From contig URXV01000001.1 of NCBI GenBank assembly GCA_900551865.1, forward strand, positions 62,001-126,000: a stretch of 64,000 bases of DNA, read 5' to 3'. A program made the position numbers and the translations under genes. Shown here piece after piece: positions 25,140-34,702 of this stretch (positions are counted from its first letter, which is position 1; each line of letters starts with the position of its first letter). The notes beneath the pieces are model-generated. The model saw only the letters and a list, made by a program, of their open reading frames with translations, ran no database searches and was not told the origin of the DNA. This stretch comes from an uncultured Rickettsiales bacterium (lineage in GTDB: Bacteria > Pseudomonadota > Alphaproteobacteria > RF32 > CAG-239).

Positions 25140-26954
25140 ATGAATATTAGAAATATTGCCATTATTGCCCACGTTGACCATGGCAAGACGACCCTTGTCG
25201 ACGGGCTATTGCGCCAGAGCGGGACATTCCGGGACAATCAGAAAGTTGCAGACTGCGTTATGGACAGCAACGATTTGGAAAGGGAAAGAGGAATTACCAT
25301 CCTTTCTAAATGTACGGCCGTGGATTGGAACGGAACGCATATTAACATTGTCGATACTCCCGGACACGCGGATTTCGGCGGCGAGGTCGAGCGTATCCTG
25401 TCGATGGTGGACGGGGTTGTTCTGTTGGTTGACGCTTCGGAAGGCCCGATGCCGCAAACGAAATTTGTTTTGGGAAAAGCTCTGAAAATCGGGTTGAAGC
25501 CGATTGTCGTCATTAATAAGGCGGATAAACAGGATGCACGCCCCGATGAAGTCTTGGATGAGATTTTTGATTTGTTTGTCAGTTTAGATGCGAATGATGC
25601 ACAGCTTGATTTTCCGGTATTGTATGCATCGGGACGCAACGGCTGGGCGGTAAAAGAACTAAGCGACGAAAGAAAAGACCTGACGCCGCTGTTTGAATTG
25701 ATTTTGTCTTATGTGCCCGAGCCGGTCTGCGAAAAAGACAAACCATTTTCAATGCTGGCGACGACGCTGGAGGCGGACAAGTTTGTCGGGCGTATCCTTA
25801 CCGGAAAAATTCACAGCGGCATTTTGAAAGTTAATGACGCGGTTAAGGTTATTAACGATAGCGGCGAGGTCGAAAGAACACGTATTACGAAGATTATGGC
25901 TTATAAGGGACTGGAGAGAGTTGCTTTGAATGAGGCGCATGCGGGCGATATTGTGGCGGTGGCCGGCATTGTCAAAGGCACCGTTGCCGATACGATTTGC
26001 GCGCCGGAAGTTACGGAAGCGATTGAAGCGCAGCCGATTGACCCGCCGACGCTGGCCATGACTTTTTCGGTTAATGATTCGCCATTGGCCGGGCGCGAGG
26101 GCGACAAGGTTACGTCGCGTATGATTTGGGATAGACTGTTGAAAGAAGCAGAATGCAATATTGCGCTGAAAATTTCTCGTACGGAAACCACCGACGCATT
26201 TGAGGTAGCAGGGCGCGGCGAGTTACAGCTCGGTGTCTTGATTGAAACGATGCGCCGCGAGGGGTTTGAGTTGTCCATTTCCCGTCCGAAGGTACTGTTT
26301 CATAAAGATGAAAGCGGCAATCTGCTGGAGCCGGTTGAAGAAGTCGTTATTGACGTTGACGATGAATTTTCCGGTACAGTGGTCGAAAAACTGAGTCAGC
26401 GCAAAGCGGAACTTTTGGAAATGATTCCGTCGCAGGTCGGCAATAAAACGCGTTTGATTTTTCATGCGCCGTCAAGAGGGCTTATCGGCTATCATTCCGA
26501 GTTTTTGACAGATACGCGAGGCACCGGCGTCATGAACAGGATTTTCTTTGCATATGAACCGTATAAAGGCGAGATTGAAAGCCATCGCAACGGTGTTTTA
26601 ATTTCGAGCGAAAACGGTACGGCGGTAGCCTATTCCCTGTGGAAGTTGCAAGACCGCGGACCGATGTTTATTGAACACAACAGCCCGGTTTATGTCGGTA
26701 TGATTATCGGCGAGCATACGAAGTCCAATGACTTGGAAGTTAATCCGACCAAATCGAAACAGCTGACAAATATCCGGGCGGCGGGGAAGGATGATGCAAT
26801 TGATTTGATTCCGCCGCGGAAGCTTTCTCTGGAGCAGGCGTTATCCTATATTCAGCAGGACGAATTGCTTGAAGTTACACCAAAATCGCTGCGTCTGCGC
26901 AAAAAGATTTTGGATCCGATTTTGCGCAAGCGTTCCCGGAATGAAGCTTTGTAA
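25140..26954 (+). CDS. typA: Ribosome-associated GTPase TypA/BipA
   Basis: This 604-residue translational GTPase has the normal family length. The G1 motif is in [20 protein letters not shown]2/G3 in [10 protein letters not shown] and [15 protein letters not shown], and G4 in [12 protein letters not shown]. The C-terminal half has domains III and V and the BipA-specific domain ([23 protein letters not shown]). It acts on the ribosome, needed in many bacteria for growth at low temperature or under stress and for late 50S assembly. A weak AAGGAACAA precedes the ATG. A perfect 10-bp terminator follows. Confidence 0.97.
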   Translation: MNIRNIAIIAHVDHGKTTLVDGLLRQSGTFRDNQKVADCVMDSNDLERERGITILSKCTAVDWNGTHINIVDTPGHADFGGEVERILSMVDGVVLLVDASEGPMPQTKFVLGKALKIGLKPIVVINKADKQDARPDEVLDEIFDLFVSLDANDAQLDFPVLYASGRNGWAVKELSDERKDLTPLFELILSYVPEPVCEKDKPFSMLATTLEADKFVGRILTGKIHSGILKVNDAVKVINDSGEVERTRITKIMAYKGLERVALNEAHAGDIVAVAGIVKGTVADTICAPEVTEAIEAQPIDPPTLAMTFSVNDSPLAGREGDKVTSRMIWDRLLKEAECNIALKISRTETTDAFEVAGRGELQLGVLIETMRREGFELSISRPKVLFHKDESGNLLEPVEEVVIDVDDEFSGTVVEKLSQRKAELLEMIPSQVGNKTRLIFHAPSRGLIGYHSEFLTDTRGTGVMNRIFFAYEPYKGEIESHRNGVLISSENGTAVAYSLWKLQDRGPMFIEHNSPVYVGMIIGEHTKSNDLEVNPTKSKQLTNIRAAGKDDAIDLIPPRKLSLEQALSYIQQDELLEVTPKSLRLRKKILDPILRKRSRNEAL

Positions 26955-26976
26955 TATTCTATTGTGCAGGTAAGAG

Positions 26977-27010
26977 TGCCGCTTTCCGCAGAGAAAGCGG
27001 CATTGTTTTT
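26977..27010 (+). terminator. Intrinsic terminator of typA
   Basis: Perfect 10-bp stem TGCCGCTTTC/GAAAGCGGCA (26977-26986, 26993-27002), 6-base loop, then TTGTTTTT. Confidence 0.92.
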
Positions 27011-27156
27011 GCCGGCGGCATTACAAGTATCAGCAACGGCGGGCGGGTAAGCCGGGGTGACAGCAAGGCAGCGAAAACGGGCTTTCGGCGTGTTCGGGCG
27101 TCTTTAAATATACTGTTTTGAGCATATATTTGTGGAGATGTATGGAAGGAGGCAGT

Positions 27157-27819
27157 ATGTTTACACATCAGGAGAAGGTTAAGGAACGCCGTTTTTTCAG
27201 GGATACGTTTGAGAGCATATGGAATTTCTGGACCAGCCCGACCGGGGCGTTTATCCTTGCCGTTTCGGCGATTGCCCTGGGGTATTACCAGTTTTATATC
27301 AGCCGGCCGATTTTGCGTTATGAAACCAATACGGTAAAACTGATTTCTTCCAGCAATGCCAATGAATATGCCGTTGACGTAAAGGGAAAAAAATACAAAG
27401 ATCTCTATCTGACCAAAGTTTATCTGTATAATCAGGGGGAGCAGGCTTTGGCGGGAACTGACGTTTCGCATATCGGGCATGATCCTATCCGGATAGAAGT
27501 TCCGAAAGAGGCGCTTATGCAGCATTATAATCTTGACAATGATGAAACGACTAATGCCATAACGGCGAAAGTGGTGCCGTATGGAAAAGATTTGATTCTT
27601 AATTTTGATTTTTTGAATCCGGATTATCAATACGTGGTCAATATTTTGCACGAAAAACCGACGGATGGCATTAAAGTTGCGGGAAGCGCTTTGAATGTGA
27701 ATGAAATTACCAAAGCTATCAGCGACAGGGAATTGAAGACATGGCTGATTTGGGGGCTTGGAGCTTTGTATCTGCTGCTTATTATCCGCTATGTAGTTAA
27801 AAAGCTGATTAAACGTTAA
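27157..27819 (+). CDS. Membrane-anchored hypothetical protein with periplasmic domain
   Basis: This 220-residue protein is of unknown family. One transmembrane helix lies near residues 25-45 (GAFILAVSAIALGYYQFYI) and another at the end (LIWGLGALYLLLIIRYVV). A soluble, mostly beta domain of about 150 residues lies between them and is probably periplasmic. The C-terminus is strongly basic (KKLIKR), consistent with both ends in the cytoplasm. ATG 27157 is chosen because AGGAGG precedes it; in-frame ATGs at 27118 and 27139 lack one. It stands upstream of an OmpA-type lipoprotein gene with a 66-base gap holding a TATAAT. Confidence 0.65.
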   Translation: MFTHQEKVKERRFFRDTFESIWNFWTSPTGAFILAVSAIALGYYQFYISRPILRYETNTVKLISSSNANEYAVDVKGKKYKDLYLTKVYLYNQGEQALAGTDVSHIGHDPIRIEVPKEALMQHYNLDNDETTNAITAKVVPYGKDLILNFDFLNPDYQYVVNILHEKPTDGIKVAGSALNVNEITKAISDRELKTWLIWGLGALYLLLIIRYVVKKLIKR

Positions 27820-27885
27820 GAGTATTTTAAGCAGTCGCGCCTATATAATCAAAAAGAAAATAACTTTTTGACATGAGGTGATTTT

Positions 27886-28524
27886 ATGAAAAAAACATTT
27901 ATTTGCAGCTTGTTAGCCGTTTCTATGCTGACAGCGTGCGCAACAGATCCCTATACCGGAGAAAGCAAGGTTTCCAAAACGGCATGGGGCACGGGAATCG
28001 GAGCGTTGGCAGGTGCGGGAATCGGCGCATTGGCCGGCGGTGAAAAAGGCGCTCTAATTGGGGCGGGCGTCGGTGCCGCGGCCGGAGCCGGAACGGGCGC
28101 TTATATGGACGTTCAGGCGCGCAAGCTGCGACAGGAACTGCTGAATACGGGCGTTCAGGTTCAGGAAGCTAACGGGCAGATTTATCTGATTATGCCGGGA
28201 AATATTACGTTTGACAGCAATGACGCCAATATCAAACCCGCTTTTCAGCCGGTTTTGAATTCTATTGCCAAGGTGATTAACGAATACAGCAAGACGATGG
28301 TTCAGGTTAACGGCTATACGGACAGTACCGGCAGCGCGGCAACGAATAATTCTTTGTCGTTAATGCGGGCGAATTCCATTTCCAATTATCTGCGGCTTAA
28401 AGGCGTTGCCGCCGATAGAATCGTTTCCAACGGTTACGGTTCGTCAAATCCGATTGCGTCCAATGCGACGGCAGCCGGCAGAGAACAGAACCGCCGCGTT
28501 GAGATTGTCCTGATTAATCGGTAA
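27886..28524 (+). CDS. OmpA-family lipoprotein (YiaD-like)
   Basis: This 212-residue lipoprotein has signal peptide MKKTFICSLLAVSMLTAC with lipobox LTAC. Residues 30-80 are a glycine-zipper stretch (GIGALAGAGIGALAGGEKGALIGAGVG) that inserts in or lies against the outer membrane. The C-terminal domain is OmpA-like and peptidoglycan-binding, with VNGYTDSTGS, LSLMRANSISNYLRLKG and GREQNRRVEIVL. It probably ties the outer membrane to the cell wall. TATAAT at 27844-27849 could be its -10. The ribosome binding site is GAGGTGA. A 7-bp terminator follows. Confidence 0.92.
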   Translation: MKKTFICSLLAVSMLTACATDPYTGESKVSKTAWGTGIGALAGAGIGALAGGEKGALIGAGVGAAAGAGTGAYMDVQARKLRQELLNTGVQVQEANGQIYLIMPGNITFDSNDANIKPAFQPVLNSIAKVINEYSKTMVQVNGYTDSTGSAATNNSLSLMRANSISNYLRLKGVAADRIVSNGYGSSNPIASNATAAGREQNRRVEIVLINR

Positions 28525-28575
28525 TAGCCGGCCGGACAGTATTATATGTTCCGGCGGTTTTACAGCCGGAGGGAG

Positions 28576-28602
28576 AAGCCGGGATATCATTCCGGCTTTT
28601 TT
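28576..28602 (+). terminator. Intrinsic terminator of the OmpA-like lipoprotein gene
   Basis: Stem AAGCCGG/CCGGCTT with a 9-base loop followed by TTTT. Confidence 0.88.
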
Positions 28603-28608
28603 GCAATC

Positions 28609-28633
28609 AAAAACCCCCGTTTGTGACGGGGGT
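28609..28633 (-). terminator. Intrinsic terminator on the - strand
   Basis: On the - strand ACCCCCGT, 5-base loop, ACGGGGGT runs into TTTTTGATT. It lies 19 bases after the stop of the small coiled-coil gene at 28652, which supports that gene being real. Confidence 0.85.
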
Positions 28634-28651
28634 GATGCGATGACTGACTAT

Positions 28652-28876
28652 TTAATCGTCAGATTCAGACAGAGAAACAACTTGTTTCTTTAATTCTTTC
28701 TGTTGCTTAATTCGAGCCTGTTTTTCTAATTCATGTTGTTTTTTTAGTTCTTTTGCAAAAGTTTTTGCGTTTCGCATTTGTTTGCGAAAGAGGGAAACTG
28801 TTTTGGCAAATATTACTAAAACGCCAATAAGGCAGAAACCGATTATGGCGAGAAAAATAATGGTATTTGTCTTCAT
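28652..28876 (-). CDS. Small membrane-anchored coiled-coil protein (74 aa)
   Basis: One N-terminal transmembrane helix (IIFLAIIGFCLIGVLVIFA) is followed by a highly charged helix rich in Lys, Gln and Glu (AKELKKQHELEKQARIKQ). It ends in an acidic SESDD. No family is recognised. No ribosome binding site is obvious before the ATG, but an intrinsic terminator stands just after the gene on the same strand, and composition and codon use look coding. Similar small proteins often act as membrane tethers or subunits, but nothing here shows a partner. Confidence 0.6.
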   Translation of the reverse strand: MKTNTIIFLAIIGFCLIGVLVIFAKTVSLFRKQMRNAKTFAKELKKQHELEKQARIKQQKELKKQVVSLSESDD

Positions 28877-28970
28877 AAAAATAATTTTAAATTAACATCA
28901 TAATTTATTTTAAACTTATTTATAGCCCGGGATGTAAAATTTTACAAGCTTATTCTGCGAGGGACTTTTT

Positions 28971-29003
28971 AAGGCAATACCGTATTGCGAGCGGTATTGC
29001 CTT
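28971..29003 (-). other. Perfect 12-bp inverted repeat after ackA
   Basis: AAGGCAATACCG/CGGTATTGCCTT with a 9-base loop lies 32 bases after the ackA stop on the - strand. It lacks a T-run in either direction, so it may be a 3' RNA-stabilising hairpin or a factor-dependent terminator rather than a classical one. Confidence 0.6.
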
Positions 29004-29035
29004 ATGTATCCCTTATGTACGTCTTATGTTTTGTC

Positions 29036-30220
29036 TTATGCGCCAAAAACGATGTTCATCGTGTCTTTGGCAATCATATATTCTTCGTCGGTCGGGATGA
29101 CGAAGACGCGGACTTTGGAATCTTTGGTCGAGATTTCGGTAATATCGCCGCGTTTGCTATTGGCTTCTTCATCAAGGGTAATGCCCAGGTAAGCAAGGCG
29201 TTCGATGACAAGTTTTCTGACCAGAGAGCCGTTTTCGCCGATGCCGGCCGTAAAGACAATGGCGTCGACGCCGCCAAGGACGGCGATATAGGCACCGATA
29301 AAGCGGATAATGCTGTGAATATAGGCATTCAGGGCATCAGTAGCACACTCTTCGACGCCGTAAAGCGTTTCGATATCGCGGTTATCGGAATAGCCGCAGA
29401 GGCCGAACATTCCGCTTTTTTTGTTCAGGATTTCGTTGACTTCGTCCGGCGTTTTGTTTTGGGTTTTGCAGATATAGAGCGGAATGTACGGGTCAATGTC
29501 GCCGCAACGGGTGCCCATAACCAAACCGGCCAGCGGGGTAAAGCCCATGGACGTATCCAGGCAGATGCCGTTATCAACAGCGGAAATGGACGCACCGTTG
29601 CCGAGGTGGCAGGTTATGATTTTTCCTCTTTTGCCAATCAGTTCGGCAGCTTTCTGCGATACATAAGCGTGTGAGGTGCCGTGGAATCCGTAGCGGCGGA
29701 TTTTATGTTTGGTATATTGTTCCATCGGCAGGGCATACAGGAATGCCTCTTTGGGCATAGTCTGGTGGAATGCCGTATCGAAAACAACAGTTTGCGGCAC
29801 GTTCGGCAAAAGTTTCTGAACTGCTTTTATGCCTAAAACGTGAGCGTGGTTGTGCAACGGAGCCAGCTCGGACAATTCTTCTATTTGTTCGATGACAGTA
29901 TCAGTTACGAGAACCGAATTTTTAAAAATATCGCCGCCTTGAACGATACGATGGCCGACAGCGTCGATTTCCTCCATTGAGGCGAGGGCGCCGTTAAGGA
30001 GTTCTTTAGTAACTTCTTCAATTGCTTCGTTATGTGTCGGCAGAGCTACTTCGCGGGTTCTTTTTTCACCATTGGTGATTTTGATTTCGACGAAAGAGCC
30101 GTGAATACCGATACGGTCAGCCTTGCCTTTGGCTACAACGTCGTATTTGTCGCCGTCAACATTAAACAACTGGTACTTCAGCGAAGAAGAGCCCGAATTT
30201 AAAACAAGAATTTTTTTCAT
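29036..30220 (-). CDS. ackA: Acetate kinase
   Basis: This 394-residue enzyme converts acetyl phosphate and ADP to acetate and ATP, the ATP-yielding last step of acetate fermentation. It starts KKILVLNSGSSSLKYQLF (acetate kinase signature 1). It also has VVFDTAFHQTMP, RYGFHGTSHAYVS (signature 2 with the catalytic His), CHLGNGASISAV and FTAGIGENG. Full family length. It follows pta by 29 bases on the same strand, forming the usual operon. Confidence 0.97.
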   Translation of the reverse strand: MKKILVLNSGSSSLKYQLFNVDGDKYDVVAKGKADRIGIHGSFVEIKITNGEKRTREVALPTHNEAIEEVTKELLNGALASMEEIDAVGHRIVQGGDIFKNSVLVTDTVIEQIEELSELAPLHNHAHVLGIKAVQKLLPNVPQTVVFDTAFHQTMPKEAFLYALPMEQYTKHKIRRYGFHGTSHAYVSQKAAELIGKRGKIITCHLGNGASISAVDNGICLDTSMGFTPLAGLVMGTRCGDIDPYIPLYICKTQNKTPDEVNEILNKKSGMFGLCGYSDNRDIETLYGVEECATDALNAYIHSIIRFIGAYIAVLGGVDAIVFTAGIGENGSLVRKLVIERLAYLGITLDEEANSKRGDITEISTKDSKVRVFVIPTDEEYMIAKDTMNIVFGA

Positions 30221-30249
30221 TGTGGAGTTCCTTACTTAAGTTAAACGGG

Positions 30250-31254
30250 TTATTTGGCAGCCTGAATGGCAGTAATTGCAATCATTCCGACGATATCTTC
30301 GGTCAGGGCGCCGCGGGAAAGGTCATTGACCGGCGCGTTTAAGCCCTGCAGCATCGGGCCGTAAGCCTCGCATCCGCAGAGACGCTGCAACAGCTTGTAG
30401 CTGATGTTGCCGACTTCCAAACAGGGAAAAATCAGGACGTTTGCCTGACCGGCAACTTGCGAATCCGGCGCTTTTTTTCTGGCGACAACCGAATCCAATG
30501 CGGCGTCAGCCTGCATTTCGCCGTCAATCATTATCGGTAGGTTTTTGTATTCTTCAGATTGAAGCATTTCCTGTGCCAGTTTGGTTGCGTTGCGTACTTT
30601 ATCGACCATTCCGCCGGAGCCGGAACCGCGGGTTGAGTAGGAAAGCATGGCAACTTTAGGTTCAATGCCGAACTTTAAAGCAGTTTCGGAGCTTGCCAGC
30701 GCCATGTCGGCAAGTTCCTGTTCGCTGGGGTTGATGATAATGGCGCAGTCGGAAAAGATGTACGGCTTGTCATTGGCGACCAAAATCAAAGCCGAAGAAA
30801 CGCTGCGCTCTTTGTGGGCAGATTTGATAATCTGCAGCGCAGGACGGACGGTATCCGCCGTTGAATGGTTGGCTCCGGACACCATACCGTCAGCGTCGCC
30901 GGACTTTATCATCAATGTGCCGAAATAGTTGTAGTTTAAAGCCAGCTTGCGGGCGTCATTCGGGGTCATGCCCTTGGCTTTGCGCAGTTCATATAAAAGG
31001 TTTGCATAAGATTCCAGTTTTTCAGAGGTTTCCGGCTGTATCAGTTCAATGCCTTCCATATCCCAGTTATTTTTGGCAAAATAAGCTTTAATTTCTTCCG
31101 GATTGCCAAGAATGATGAGCTTTGCGGCTTTTCTTGCGGCAACGGCGTGTGCAGCCTGCAGGATACGTTCGTCTTCGCCTTCCGGCAATACTATCGTTTT
31201 CGGCTCTTTAGAGGCGCGCTCCAAAAGGCTGTCAAGAAATTTGGTCATTTTCAT
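30250..31254 (-). CDS. pta: Phosphate acetyltransferase (short form)
   Basis: This 334-residue enzyme interconverts acetyl-CoA and acetyl phosphate. Characteristic segments are IVLPEGEDERILQAA, GDADGMVSGANHSTADTVRPALQII, SYSTRGSGSG and AGQANVLIFPCLEVGNI. It is the short type, consisting only of the catalytic domain without the N-terminal P-loop/DRTGG regulatory part of E. coli Pta. ATG 31254 and ATG 31248 are both in frame; AAGGAACTT stands upstream. Together with ackA it makes ATP and acetate from acetyl-CoA, consistent with fermentative growth. Confidence 0.95.
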   Translation of the reverse strand: MKMTKFLDSLLERASKEPKTIVLPEGEDERILQAAHAVAARKAAKLIILGNPEEIKAYFAKNNWDMEGIELIQPETSEKLESYANLLYELRKAKGMTPNDARKLALNYNYFGTLMIKSGDADGMVSGANHSTADTVRPALQIIKSAHKERSVSSALILVANDKPYIFSDCAIIINPSEQELADMALASSETALKFGIEPKVAMLSYSTRGSGSGGMVDKVRNATKLAQEMLQSEEYKNLPIMIDGEMQADAALDSVVARKKAPDSQVAGQANVLIFPCLEVGNISYKLLQRLCGCEAYGPMLQGLNAPVNDLSRGALTEDIVGMIAITAIQAAK

Positions 31255-31447
31255 TTTAAGTTCCTTTTATATGAAATAAAAAACAATATCAAAAAATTTT
31301 CTTCAGTTAATATCATAAGCATTTAAAAGGCAATAAAAAAGTTTGATTTTTGTGCTTTTAGGTTATAAGAATAGAAAACAATCGGAATAAGAACGAAAAA
31401 TGACCGGGTTACAGAAAAATAAAGAGGATACAGGGAGCTTGACAAAC

Positions 31448-32470
31448 GTGAGAGAACTGGTTTTGAAATTTGCGGCAATGGTGCTGTTTGCAATTCCTGC
31501 GGCGGCAGACCCCCGTTATGAGGCAGATGTTAACGTCGATATTACGGCAGCTACGGTTACGGAAGCCAAAAAGCAGGCAATGGCCAAAGCTGTGCGCGAC
31601 GGTTTGAATGAAGTTGTTTTGAGCATCAGCACGGCGCAGAGCGCCGATGAAATTAACAAATTAAACGATAACCAGCTGCAGCATTTTGTTTCGGGGATTA
31701 TGGTGCTGATGGAAAAGTCGTCGGATGTCCGCTATATTGCCGATTTGCGCATCAGCGTGAATGAGGATATTTTGAAGGCTTATCTGGCTGAAAACAATAT
31801 GCCGCTGGTCGCAGGGGAAGAACAAGATGTTTTGGCTGTCCCGTTGTTGGAAAAAGAAGACGGGACGCTGGATTTATGGAGCGATGAAAATATCTGGCGA
31901 CAGGCTTTTCAGCAGAGGCGGGATATTCGCAAGGGCAATCTGGTTATTCGCGATATTGAGAAAAATCTGGGCAATATTACCGCGGTTGAAGCCAATCGGA
32001 TTTATGACATGACTGACGGCGAATATAATGAACTGGCAGATTTTAATAATGTTACGGGGATATACGTCTTAAAGTATTCGCTGAAAGACGGCAAGGTTTA
32101 TGTCAGGTCTTTTCCGGGGCGGGAAGTCAGCGAGGCGGATGTTGCCGGGTTGGAGCCGGCGGCTGCTATAGACAAAGTTCTGCCGTTTTTTAAAGATGCC
32201 AAAAAAGCTGTCGGGGAAGTGCTGCCGGAAACTTTTGCCGAAGAAAAAATCGAAGCGGTTTATTCTTATCCGAAATTGGGGCAATGGCTGGCATTAAAAC
32301 GGCTGTTGGAAGGATATCCTCAGGTAAAGGATGTAAAAGTCGTTTCCATGGCGAACGGAAAGGTGCATTTTAATTTTCTTTACAGCGGCGTTATTGAGAA
32401 ACTTCAGGCCAACTTGGGGCTGAGCGGGTACAAATTGAGGAAAGAAGGAGGGTATTATGCCATCTATTAA
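31448..32470 (+). CDS. DUF2066-like periplasmic protein
   Basis: This 340-residue exported protein has a signal peptide VRELVLKFAAMVLFAIPAAA followed by DPRYEADV. The pattern DITAATVTEAKKQAMAKAVRDGL and the position directly before an AI-2E-type permease match the DUF2066 proteins found in many alphaproteobacteria, whose function is not known. I prefer GTG 31448, with GGGAGC nine bases upstream, because it puts the signal peptide at the N-terminus. ATG 31400 would add 16 polar residues. A possible promoter is TTTGAT/TATAAG at 31342-31369. The stop overlaps the next gene by 14 bases. Confidence 0.7.
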   Translation: MRELVLKFAAMVLFAIPAAADPRYEADVNVDITAATVTEAKKQAMAKAVRDGLNEVVLSISTAQSADEINKLNDNQLQHFVSGIMVLMEKSSDVRYIADLRISVNEDILKAYLAENNMPLVAGEEQDVLAVPLLEKEDGTLDLWSDENIWRQAFQQRRDIRKGNLVIRDIEKNLGNITAVEANRIYDMTDGEYNELADFNNVTGIYVLKYSLKDGKVYVRSFPGREVSEADVAGLEPAAAIDKVLPFFKDAKKAVGEVLPETFAEEKIEAVYSYPKLGQWLALKRLLEGYPQVKDVKVVSMANGKVHFNFLYSGVIEKLQANLGLSGYKLRKEGGYYAIY

Positions 32471-33530
32471 GGCACAGAGCCGTTTTTACGTTAATCCGTA
32501 TATGTGGTTTGTCATTTTCTTTGTGTTTTTCTTTTTGCTGTATCTGTTACGCTCGGTGCTGATGCCTTTTGTTGCGGGCATTTTGCTGGCGTATCTTTTG
32601 GATCCGCTGACTTTGAAACTGCAAAAATGCAAGATGTCACGAACATGGGCTACGGTGCTGGTCTGCTTTTTGATGATTTTAATCGTCCTGCCGGCAATAT
32701 TTTTATTTTTAGGGATGGTTGAAAGCCAAGTTACCCTTTTGGTGCAGGCTACGCCAAAGTATCTGGCGCTGATTTTGGAAAAGGTCCGGCCGGCTTTGCA
32801 AAGGCTGGCAGAACGGTTCCCCGGGCTGATTGGCGGGAATTTGGAAGAGATGATAAAAGGCAATATCGGCAACGGCGTCAAGTTTGCCGGAGCATTGCTC
32901 AAAGGGCTGATTGCTAACGGGTTTGCGTTTATTAACCTGATTTCATTGATTTTGATTACGCCTATCGTTACGTTTTATATGCTGCGGGACTGGGACACCT
33001 TTGTCCGTAAGTTTGAGGGACTGCTGCCGAAAAAGTCGAAAAAAGGCATTATGGAAAGTATGAAAGAAATTAATGTCATTATTGCCGGATTTATCCGCGG
33101 CCAGCTGAGCGTATGCCTGATTTTGGGATTGTATTATTCCATCGGGCTGAAGCTGGTCGGTCTGGAACTTGGGCTGTTGGTCGGCTTTATTGCCGGCGTT
33201 ATCTCGTTTATCCCGTATGTCGGGTCGATTACCGGATTTGTGTTGGGAATTATTTTGGCTTTTGCCCAGTTTGGCGATGTGACACATGTTATGTATGTGG
33301 TGGCGGTTTTCCTCAGCGGGCAGTTCCTTGAAGGCAATTTTCTGACGCCGAAACTGGTGGGAGACAGTGTCGGACTGCATCCGGTATGGGTTATGTTTGC
33401 CCTGTTGGCCGGCGGCGTCTTGCTGGGGTTCCTCGGTTTGATGTTGGCTGTTCCGGTAGCTGCGATTATCGGCGTTCTGGTTAGAAATATGATTAAACGC
33501 TATAAGCAGAGTTCGCTTTATTTGGAGTAA
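32457..33530 (+). CDS. AI-2E family (PerM-like) transporter
   Basis: This 357-residue inner-membrane protein has about seven to eight transmembrane helices. It begins with a hydrophobic pair (FVIFFVFFFLLYLLRSVLMPFVAGILLAYLLDPLT). The conserved C-terminal core is GLLVGFIAGVISFIPYVGSITG, then LEGNFLTPKLVGDSVGLHPVWVMFALLAGG. Family members are secondary transporters; the founding annotation concerns export of autoinducer-2, others extrude Na+ or unknown solutes. Strong AAGGAGG before ATG 32457. It overlaps the upstream gene, and the small NTPase follows after three bases. Confidence 0.88.
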   Translation: MPSIKAQSRFYVNPYMWFVIFFVFFFLLYLLRSVLMPFVAGILLAYLLDPLTLKLQKCKMSRTWATVLVCFLMILIVLPAIFLFLGMVESQVTLLVQATPKYLALILEKVRPALQRLAERFPGLIGGNLEEMIKGNIGNGVKFAGALLKGLIANGFAFINLISLILITPIVTFYMLRDWDTFVRKFEGLLPKKSKKGIMESMKEINVIIAGFIRGQLSVCLILGLYYSIGLKLVGLELGLLVGFIAGVISFIPYVGSITGFVLGIILAFAQFGDVTHVMYVVAVFLSGQFLEGNFLTPKLVGDSVGLHPVWVMFALLAGGVLLGFLGLMLAVPVAAIIGVLVRNMIKRYKQSSLYLE

Positions 33531-33533
33531 AAA

Positions 33534-34040
33534 ATGTTTTTTGTAAATCTGAGCGGACCAATAAATGCGGGGAAGACAACGGTAGGAAGACTGCTACCGG
33601 AGATGATTGGAAATGCGGTTTTTGTTGATGTGGACGAGCTTCTGCCCGATGAGGAGCAGATGCAACTTGGATTAGGATTTCAAGAGGGGATAGCTTTGAG
33701 GCTGGATAGATTGGACAGCCTGATTGAGCGGGAAAAGCGTTTGCGCAGATATAGATATTTATTTTTTGCGTATCCGATGAGTTGGGGCAATTTTCGCAGG
33801 TGGAAAGCGTGGGAGAACGGTACGGACAGAGTTATTTGCATTACTCTTTCTCCCAGTTTTGAAATCTGTATTGGTAATCGGGGCGGGCGGGAGCTTTCTG
33901 CCTGGGAGATAAAACGTATCGGTGAAATGTATAAGCAGGGATATCATAATCCAGAATGTTCAGATTTGGTCATCTGCAATGATAAGCAGTCTCCGAAAGA
34001 AACGGCAGAAGAAATACGAAAGTTTTTGTTTCTGTTTTGA
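33534..34040 (+). CDS. Small P-loop kinase-like NTPase
   Basis: This 168-residue protein has an N-terminal Walker A motif GPINAGKT (residues 8-15) and an early VFVDVDELL that could be the Walker B or substrate Asp, as in shikimate-kinase or zeta-toxin-like small-molecule kinases. The rest shows no further signature. Substrate unknown. It begins three bases after the AI-2E gene, in the position where many alphaproteobacteria carry the DnaA-related hda. This protein does not look like Hda. It converges on the GNAT gene with an eight-base gap. Confidence 0.65.
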   Translation: MFFVNLSGPINAGKTTVGRLLPEMIGNAVFVDVDELLPDEEQMQLGLGFQEGIALRLDRLDSLIEREKRLRRYRYLFFAYPMSWGNFRRWKAWENGTDRVICITLSPSFEICIGNRGGRELSAWEIKRIGEMYKQGYHNPECSDLVICNDKQSPKETAEEIRKFLFLF

Positions 34041-34047
34041 TTTTATC

Positions 34048-34485
34048 TTAGAGCGTTTTAACCATACGGATAAAGTTAATGCCTTTTTCTTCAAACAAAT
34101 CACCGTCTTGTCTGAAGCCAAGCTTTTCGTAAAAGCCGACGACGGAGAGCATGGCGTGCATGACCATACGGGAGTAGCCGATTTCTTTGGCAGTCTTTTC
34201 GGCGTATCCAATCAGTTTTTTACCGATGCCTTCGCCTTGGCGCGTATCGTCCACGGCGACCTGCATGATGCGGATTTCCTCATTGTCGACCGGAACCATA
34301 ATCAAGCCGCCAATGAGCTTGTCGCTGACGGAATCTATGCATCCGATGTGGAGAAAGCCTGCTTCCTGTTCGCGGAAAGAGTCAAGAAATTTTAACCCGA
34401 GGGGCTGCAGCAGAATTCTGTAGCGCAAATCCAACAGTTCCTGATAACGGCCGGAGCCGAATTCGACATCAATAAACTTAATCAT
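34048..34485 (-). CDS. GNAT family N-acetyltransferase
   Basis: This single-domain acetyltransferase has 145 residues. IRIMQVAVDDTRQGEGIGKKLIGYAEKTA is the acetyl-CoA binding motif A with the Q-G-x-G-x-G/K loop. MVMHAMLSVVGFYEKLGFRQDGD is motif B. The start is ATG 34485 with GGAGG upstream on the - strand; the frame is open further back but has no start with a ribosome binding site. Compact GNATs like this (YjcF-like) have varied acceptors, and none can be named. Confidence 0.82.
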   Translation of the reverse strand: MIKFIDVEFGSGRYQELLDLRYRILLQPLGLKFLDSFREQEAGFLHIGCIDSVSDKLIGGLIMVPVDNEEIRIMQVAVDDTRQGEGIGKKLIGYAEKTAKEIGYSRMVMHAMLSVVGFYEKLGFRQDGDLFEEKGINFIRMVKTL

Positions 34486-34702
34486 GACAGCCTCCGTAAT
34501 GAGCAAAATAATTTTATGCCTTATATTTAAGCACAGTTTTATAAGAGTTGCAACAGGAAAGTATAAAATCTGTTGCGTTCCGGCAAAAATTCGTTTATGT
34601 AGGAAGATAAGTTTTGTGTGCAACCGGGGCTGCAGGAAGCAGGGATATCCGGCGCACAATCAGCAAGTCAGAAAAAATGTTGTAATAAGGAAAGTTAGAT
34701 AG

